Shown here: one piece after another, positions 58,831 through 64,000 of the stretch | Layout: the number at the start of each line of letters is the position of its first letter | How positions within the stretch are numbered: the stretch's first letter is position 1 | Source of the DNA: Calliphora vicina | Taxonomy: Eukaryota > Arthropoda > Insecta > Diptera > Calliphoridae | DNA: 64,000 nucleotides | Direction of reading: 5' to 3' | Assembly (NCBI RefSeq): GCF_958450345.1 | Contig: NC_088780.1 | Location: forward strand, 155,850,726 to 155,914,725 | Notes under the pieces: generated by a model | What the model was told of the DNA's origin: nothing | Seen by the model: the letters and a program-made list of their open reading frames with translations, nothing else | Databases searched by the model: none | Translations under genes and position numbers: made by a program

Positions 58831-60433
58831 ATGCCTTACAAACTGATGATGGTGGCAATAATGATGTTGATCGAATAAACTTCATTCATTTACATTTACA
58901 TTGAAACATCATCATGGGCAAACATACTTACATATTTAAATAGCATTATTCATGTCATTGTTTGCCTTTTGTAGCAAGTACAAGTAATTGCAACAAGTGT
59001 CATTAACCATTCATTCTCTTGTAGTTTAATAAAAAGCAGCATTATTTTATTGTAAGCTAAATTTAAGTCAGTGAACTTATTGTGTTGAGTATTTATTAAA
59101 AGTAGGGGGTTTGCTTTATTGCCGTTGAATTACTTTAACGATATTAATTTAAAATGAATTCCTGTAATATCCTTGAAAGCTAGTCTGTCATTCCGTTAAG
59201 GCGTTTTATATTGTTTTCGTTTATTATAAATTTTGTACAAAATTTTAAATTGAATAAATTTAAAAGTTACAATTTGAAACCAAATATGTTTAGTGCAATG
59301 CATGTATAATTCGTGTCTGGCTACATGTTATTTAAACCTGCTGGGAGTTTAAATTAAATAAGAATTTTTATATTATCAATTACTTTAATAATACGTGTGA
59401 AAAAACATTGTGTGCCAAAGTGTATTTAATAAATGATGTTTGAAAACGTATCGAATTTTATTGCAAACATGAGAGAGCAAAGGCAAACAATGTCCGTGTA
59501 TATGACAGTACGTGTTGAAAGTAAACATACACCAACGTACACAACATACAATACAAATATGCATTATTTCCTTTGTTAACAGAATATCAATTGTAATACA
59601 ATGACTGCATTTAAATGAGTCAAGACATTTTTGAATTGAAAGCAAGATATTCCTTTTGAAAAGAAATATTTACCATAAAAATAAATACGAGTTACAGATA
59701 CACAACTAGAGTACTGTGCAAGACAGTGGGAAGAGAAAATCATGATTTGAATGAAAATTTCTAAGAAAATTTATTTTAAATAATTTTTGTAAGCTAATGT
59801 GCTGATATGTAAATATTGAGTTGTGATATAATTAGGACAATTAAAATTATCATTTGTAAACAAACAGATGTTGTTAAATTTGTGTTGATTTCAACATTCA
59901 TTCGAACAGGACATAATAAACACCTGCTGCTTGCGAATGTTCTGAGTCTTAACTTGTTAGAAGGAAACTACTCTCACAGCTGGCAATGCTTATAATTCGC
60001 TAAAAAAAATTCTAATTCTGTTCCTCATAACAAAAATCCCAATTATCCCACTGTGTTCAATTCTGTGGGTTTGAGTGGGAATAAAAGTATTCGTAGTTAA
60101 GGGTGACAATAGCTGCGCTAAGAACATAATACTTGAAAGTGAATTTAAGCTCAATAATACAATTAACATTGATTGCAAAACACAATCCGGCTACAGCAAA
60201 CAAAATACAGTTTTTTTTTCTTTCTATTTATTAAACAGATGAGAACAACAGCCAAAGACAGATAGAAAATGCAAAAGAATGAATGAAAAAAAAAATTAAA
60301 TAAAATCACTACAAATTCAATCTAAATAAGAAAGAAATATTTATGAAGTTTTGAGTACAAAGCAAAAAATACTTGTTAAACATGTTCAAGTCAAATACTT
60401 GTAATGTAAAGGAGTCTTAAGAAAAAAAGGATT
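58831..60433. other. Unassigned AT-rich sequence
   Basis: Contains a lone tctgtcattccgttaag word (59186-59202) typical of families B and C. No gene seen. Confidence 0.35.
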
Positions 60434-60472
60434 TTTTGCGTTCCATCGGTTTCAACGTGCGAGAGATTTGTG
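60434..60472 (+). pseudogene. Tiny mariner fragment (M6)
   Basis: gcgttccatcggtttcaacg followed by tgcgagagatttgtgcg matches the leader-side coding region of M1 and M3 (VPSVSTCERW-type). Confidence 0.55.
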
Positions 60473-60515
60473 CGATTTTTTCAAATTTGATTTATTTTTA
60501 TTTCAAATTTTTAAT

Positions 60516-61606
60516 TCAATAGTGTTCTTTAAAATACAAATTTTAAATATTTTTATGTAACAAAATTAATAAAAATAATTTTAAAATTGTTTTTGAAAAT
60601 TTAAAAAAAAAAAAATTAAAATTATCTTTTTCGAAATTGTTTTTTTTTTTAAATTTTTTTCCAAATTTTTTTTTTATTAAAAAAAAAAAATTGTTTGGTA
60701 AAAAAAATCGGGTTAAAAAATATTTTTCCCCGATTTTAACCCATTGTAGGGCCAAGTTACTATATATCCTTATATACATCGTGGTAAGATAGCTAAATTA
60801 TATGTTCTTTAAAATACAAATTTTAAATATTTTTTTTGTTTTTGAAAATTAATAAAAGAAATCAAAATTTTCTTTTTTCGAAATTTTTTTTTATTTTTAA
60901 AAAAAAATTTTTGGGTAAAAAAAAATCGGGTTCAAAAATATATTTCCCCGATTTTGACCCATTGTGGGGCCAAGTTACTATATAGCTTTATATACATCGT
61001 TGCAATGGATTTTGAAATATCTATCATTAGATATCCATATTGCCTATATTAATGACTTAGTAATCCACATATATATCAAAAATAGGCCAACAATCGAGGG
61101 TTTCCCGGTTTTTTTCTTATATCTCAGCCATTTGTGGGCCGATTTTCTCGATTAAATAGCAACTGAGACGATATATTGATGTATCAAACATGTTTGTAAG
61201 TTGTGTGGGGGCTAAGGAAAGTTGATTTCAACATACAGACGGACATGGCTATATCGACTTCGCTATATATAACGATCCAGAATATATATACTTTGTGGGG
61301 TCGCAAATGAAAAATGTAGAAATTACAAACGGAATGACAAACTTATATAAGAAACATGTTCGTGATAGCAGCCGAATTTGTTGCCAATCGAATGATTCGG
61401 TTGCACACAAAGAATTTTTCAGTTCTAACAACAGAAAGTCAGTTGATAAAGAAGAATTTCAGTTGAGGCAACCAAACTTTAGTTACCCCTTACAAAATAT
61501 TGTAGTCACAACTGTAAAATTCGGTCACTAAGATAGAATCATTCGATTGCCAACAAATTCGGTTGCTATTACGAATCTGTTTTCTCTGTGTGGTGAAGGG
61601 TATAAG
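60516..61606 (-). mobile_element. Family B element, copy 6, with internal duplication and nested TIR element
   Basis: Two tandem copies of ctttaaaatacaaattttaa...ccgattttnacccattgt...ccaagttactatata (from 60520 and from 60806) precede a single middle section with aaatatctatcattagatat, the core acagacggacatggctat, and caaacggaatgacaaactta. The last piece of the element, gtgaagggtata, reappears at 61593 after the nested element. The 3' hairpin end is missing. Confidence 0.7.
61350..61590. mobile_element. TIR element copy (CACAGAGAAAACAG family) nested in family B
   Basis: More than 90% similar by eye to 54188-54430 (same orientation): tcgtgatagca(g/a)ccgaatt, ttcagttctaacaacagaaa, gtcagttgataaagaagaat, with right terminus tctgttttctctgtgtg. 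The left terminus is degraded to agaaacatgttcg. Confidence 0.8.
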
Positions 61607-62345
61607 AATTGGTGATTTGGACACCGAAGTCAAAGATCGTCCAAGAATTGGAGGCATTACTCCATGAAGATTGTTATCAAACTCCACAAGAGGTTGGTAA
61701 ATCATTGGGTGCTACTCAAGCAGCAATTTCAAAACGTTTACGAGCAGCAGGATTCATCCAAAAGCAGGAAAATTTTTGTACCGAATTATTACTTACGAAA
61801 AATGGATCCATTACGATAACCCAAAGCGTAGGAGATCGTACGCGAAGCGGTTAAGGTAATACTCTGTGTTTGGTGGGAGCAAAAGTTCCTTATATATTAG
61901 AAGCTGCTGAACAGAACATCACAGAGAACGAGTACCGATCACAACTGACTCGTTTGGAGCGATCATTGGAAAAAAACGCCTAGAATATGCACTGGGACAC
62001 ATTTTGCAATACCTGTTAAAAACTATTTAGAATGAAGTGGTTGGGAAGTTTTGCATCGCCCGCCTTATAGGGCAGACCTTGCCCCGCAAAAATACTATTT
62101 GTTTCGATCGATGCAGAACGCTCTCTCTGGGATACGCTTCACTTCAGAACATAGTATCCGAAATTGGCTTGATTCGTCCTTGAGCAGTTCATTTGGCTTG
62201 GAATCCATATGTTGCCAGAAAGATGGGAACAGGTCATAGCTAACAATGGCCAATACTATGAATAAATTTATATTGTACAAATGTTTTAATTAAAAGCATA
62301 CAAATTTGGAAAAATCTCGCATTTTTAAGTCATACACCCAATAAA
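61607..62345 (+). pseudogene. Mariner relic (copy M5), left end missing
   Basis: Pieces in order: GDLDTEVKDRP, a small deletion, then QELEALLHEDCYQTPQEVGK, AAISKRLRAAGFIQKQEN, a deletion, then KNGSITITQS (degraded DEKWIHYDNPK), and from 62051 HRPPYRADLAPQKYYLF (PSD motif changed to PQK), SMQNALSGIRFTSE and LPERWEQV-type debris. The right terminus atttttaagtcatacaccca is intact. Confidence 0.8.
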
Positions 62346-62441
62346 ATAACAATTATTTTTGTACGACAACAATATATTGTTACAAAGAACACTATAGAGT
62401 TGTCATAACCATGCCGAAACATGATTTTTCTCTGTTTGTGC
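62346..62441 (-). mobile_element. End fragment of the CACGCAGAG TIR element
   Basis: acgacaacaatatattgtta...gttgtcataaccatg...tttttctctgtttgtg is the reverse complement of the first 85 bp or so of the 1808-2663 element. Confidence 0.7.
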
Positions 62442-63283
62442 AAGAACTCACTGCTAATTTAAGTATTTTTGTCAACATTAAGTACATTTTTATTTTCTTT
62501 TGAAGCATTTAGCTTTTTTTGGTTATTTCCCTCTCAACTCTCTAAATTCTTGTCTTTGCAATAAAAAAAACAATAAAATTAAAGAAACAAATAACAAAAT
62601 ACTCTTACAAAATTGTTACAAACTAATAAATAGCTAAAAAATTACATTTTTTTTAGCTATTTATATGTAAGAAAAAATGCCTTTAGAGAAACTTGAAAAT
62701 TTTTAATTTTAGATTTTTTTCCATAAATAACTTGCATTTGAAACTCAACCACCATTTAACATAGATTTAGGATAGCCAAAAGATTTTAATATTAAAAAAA
62801 TTTATACATAGAGGGAGTAAGGGATCCCACACAAAGTTTTCCATTAACTTTAGGTCGAACCACAAAAGATTATAATTTCTTTGGTATTCTGTTTAGAATT
62901 CTATGGCATTTGCCTTAGGTTAGGGTTTTGTATTTGTTTATTTTTGTTATAAATTTTCTAAACATTCCTGGGGGATATTAACAAAAGCCTCATCAACCTT
63001 AACTAAAGAAGGGTGAAAGAAAAAGGTAAATCAGTGATGCAATAAAATATGTGCACCTTAAACATTTCAAACACACAAATACTTTGCAAACAATAACGCA
63101 TGGTTGGAGCTATAGATGTAATTGAATTGTTTTCTAAAGAAATTTTAAAATTAGTTGCGATTGGTAGTGAAAATAGAAAATAGTAGGATAATAGAAATGC
63201 TAAACAAATTAAAGAAGCGTGTAATAAAAGGTGTTCCAAAATATAGGAATAGAAAACACAATTCAGTATATTTCGTTTATGAT
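62442..63283. other. Unassigned sequence
   Basis: No feature recognised. Confidence 0.35.
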
Positions 63284-63540
63284 GATGTTTGTAACGCACA
63301 AAAGCATTAGTCTAATACCCATCTTAAAGTAGACCTATCCACTGAGAATAACTTTCTGAGTGCCCACTACCGAAAATAGCTTTAACGAAGAATATGGGCA
63401 TCTACATAAATAAAATAGTTCAATGCAAATAAGTTTCACTGCCGTAAGTCACTTCGATGAACATAAATCTTGATTGATTGGTATCCAAATGAAATTCAAC
63501 CTATTTTAATGACAATCGCTCCCAAACTAACTGTCATTGA
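63284..63540 (+). mobile_element. Family A fragment, copy 7, strongly diverged
   Basis: Keeps gatgtttgtaacgcacaaaa, cattagtctaatacccatct, taaagtagacc...actgagaataactttctgag, then scattered module words (ccgaaaatagctttaacg). Both ends are lost. The oldest copy of the family here by divergence. Confidence 0.6.
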
Positions 63541-63654
63541 AAACCTGCCTCATACTTAGAATTTAGAATGACCCTTATATTGAATTTGTCTATGCTCTAA
63601 CAACAAAATTGCAAAATTTCAGAATCCAAGGTCTATATCTTTATTAGTTACACA
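63541..63654. other. Unassigned sequence
   Basis: No feature seen. Confidence 0.3.
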
Positions 63655-63985
63655 AGAGCGGCCCAATAAGTTCGTGACTTTTTGAATGAATCACAAGTTT
63701 TTGGATAAAAAATTTGTTTTGTTTTTCCTCTTCGAGCTCTATACACTTTGTCCAACGTTTCACCAATTTGTTTATCCCTTCTAAAAACTAAAATTTGTCG
63801 AGGTCATCATAATAGATATTTGTTTGTGAGATGATTTCAGCGTTGGAGACAAATCTCTTTTTTTCAGGTTTGGAAACAATAGAATAGGTCGAATGAGATA
63901 GCAAATTTGTAGCCTAATTCATGGATTTTTGTATGGATTCCCTGGTGAAAAAGAACTTTTATCTTGCCCAATCCATTGATTGTAT
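63655..63985 (-). pseudogene. Mariner transposase C-terminal fragment of a second lineage
   Basis: The minus strand reads FLEGINKLVKRWTKCIELEE near 63785-63725, matching the GIxxLxxRWxKCIxLxGDY C-terminus of irritans/mellifera-type mariners rather than the LPERWxxxxxNNGxYFE type of M1-M7. The part toward the window edge is degraded; the element may continue beyond 64000. Confidence 0.65.
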
Positions 63986-64000
63986 TACCCTTTTTCCCAA

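Noticed and set aside
1..64000. tRNA or rRNA genes
   Set aside because: I looked for A/B-box (TGGC..AGTGG / GGTTCGANTCC) patterns and conserved rRNA stretches on both strands and recognised none. A covariance-model scan would be needed to exclude them.

Overview
The window is eukaryotic, strongly AT-rich, and reads as intergenic or intronic DNA of a higher fly. A calyptrate such as a blow fly is my best guess; this is inference from the transposon families. The dispersed elements have the TATACCC termini, GTCY-rich (gtccgtccgtctg) core and 3' hairpins of dipteran mini-me/DINE-1-type repeats. They occur together with mariner, rosa-like Tc1/mariner, hAT, pogo-like and RTE-type LINE debris. Almost none of the open reading frames looks like a host gene. 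Most are chance frames inside repeats or pieces of dead transposases.

The one stretch I would treat as a possible host gene is a minus-strand exon at about 18878-19706. It has a plausible splice acceptor, a 5'UTR, an ATG in good context, 146 codons of Ser/Thr/Asn-rich sequence with N-glycosylation sequons, and a strong GTAAGT donor. It could be the first coding exon of a membrane receptor; no downstream exon was found in the window.

Layout. 1-5.4 kb: element ends, a mini-me-like element (family A), a terminal-inverted-repeat (TIR) element inserted in the leader of a satellite, and a 360-bp satellite array. 5.9-13 kb: a 585-bp TIR element, a Tc1-like transposase relic, two family A copies, and a 2.5-kb fold-back structure with arms of about 760 bp. 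13.8-18.2 kb: nested elements, including a hAT element inside a rosa-like element with a third element inside the hAT. 18.3-19.7 kb: the candidate exon. 20-22.8 kb: a second array of the same satellite. 24-32.7 kb: TIR elements, an RTE LINE relic, a pogo-like deletion derivative, a hAT element with exact 8-bp target-site duplication (TSD), and abutting family B and A elements. 35-42.4 kb: two mariner copies, each split by another transposon, plus a 680-bp near-perfect palindrome. 44-46.5 kb: a minisatellite built on the palindrome TGTCATGACA. 49-56 kb: more mariner, families A and B. 57.7-58.6 kb: a very homogeneous 11-bp minisatellite. 60.5-62.4 kb: a nested family B / small TIR element / mariner block. 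63.7 kb to the end: a mariner of another lineage.

The elements do not form a pathway. The window records successive insertions, and the relative order can often be read from which element interrupts which. The best candidates for something undescribed are the satellite that travels with a non-satellite leader and has dimeric higher-order structure, the 1.1-kb TIR element at 40008-41105 with an unassigned coding relic, and the two hairpin-ended families (A and B) that share one terminal design.
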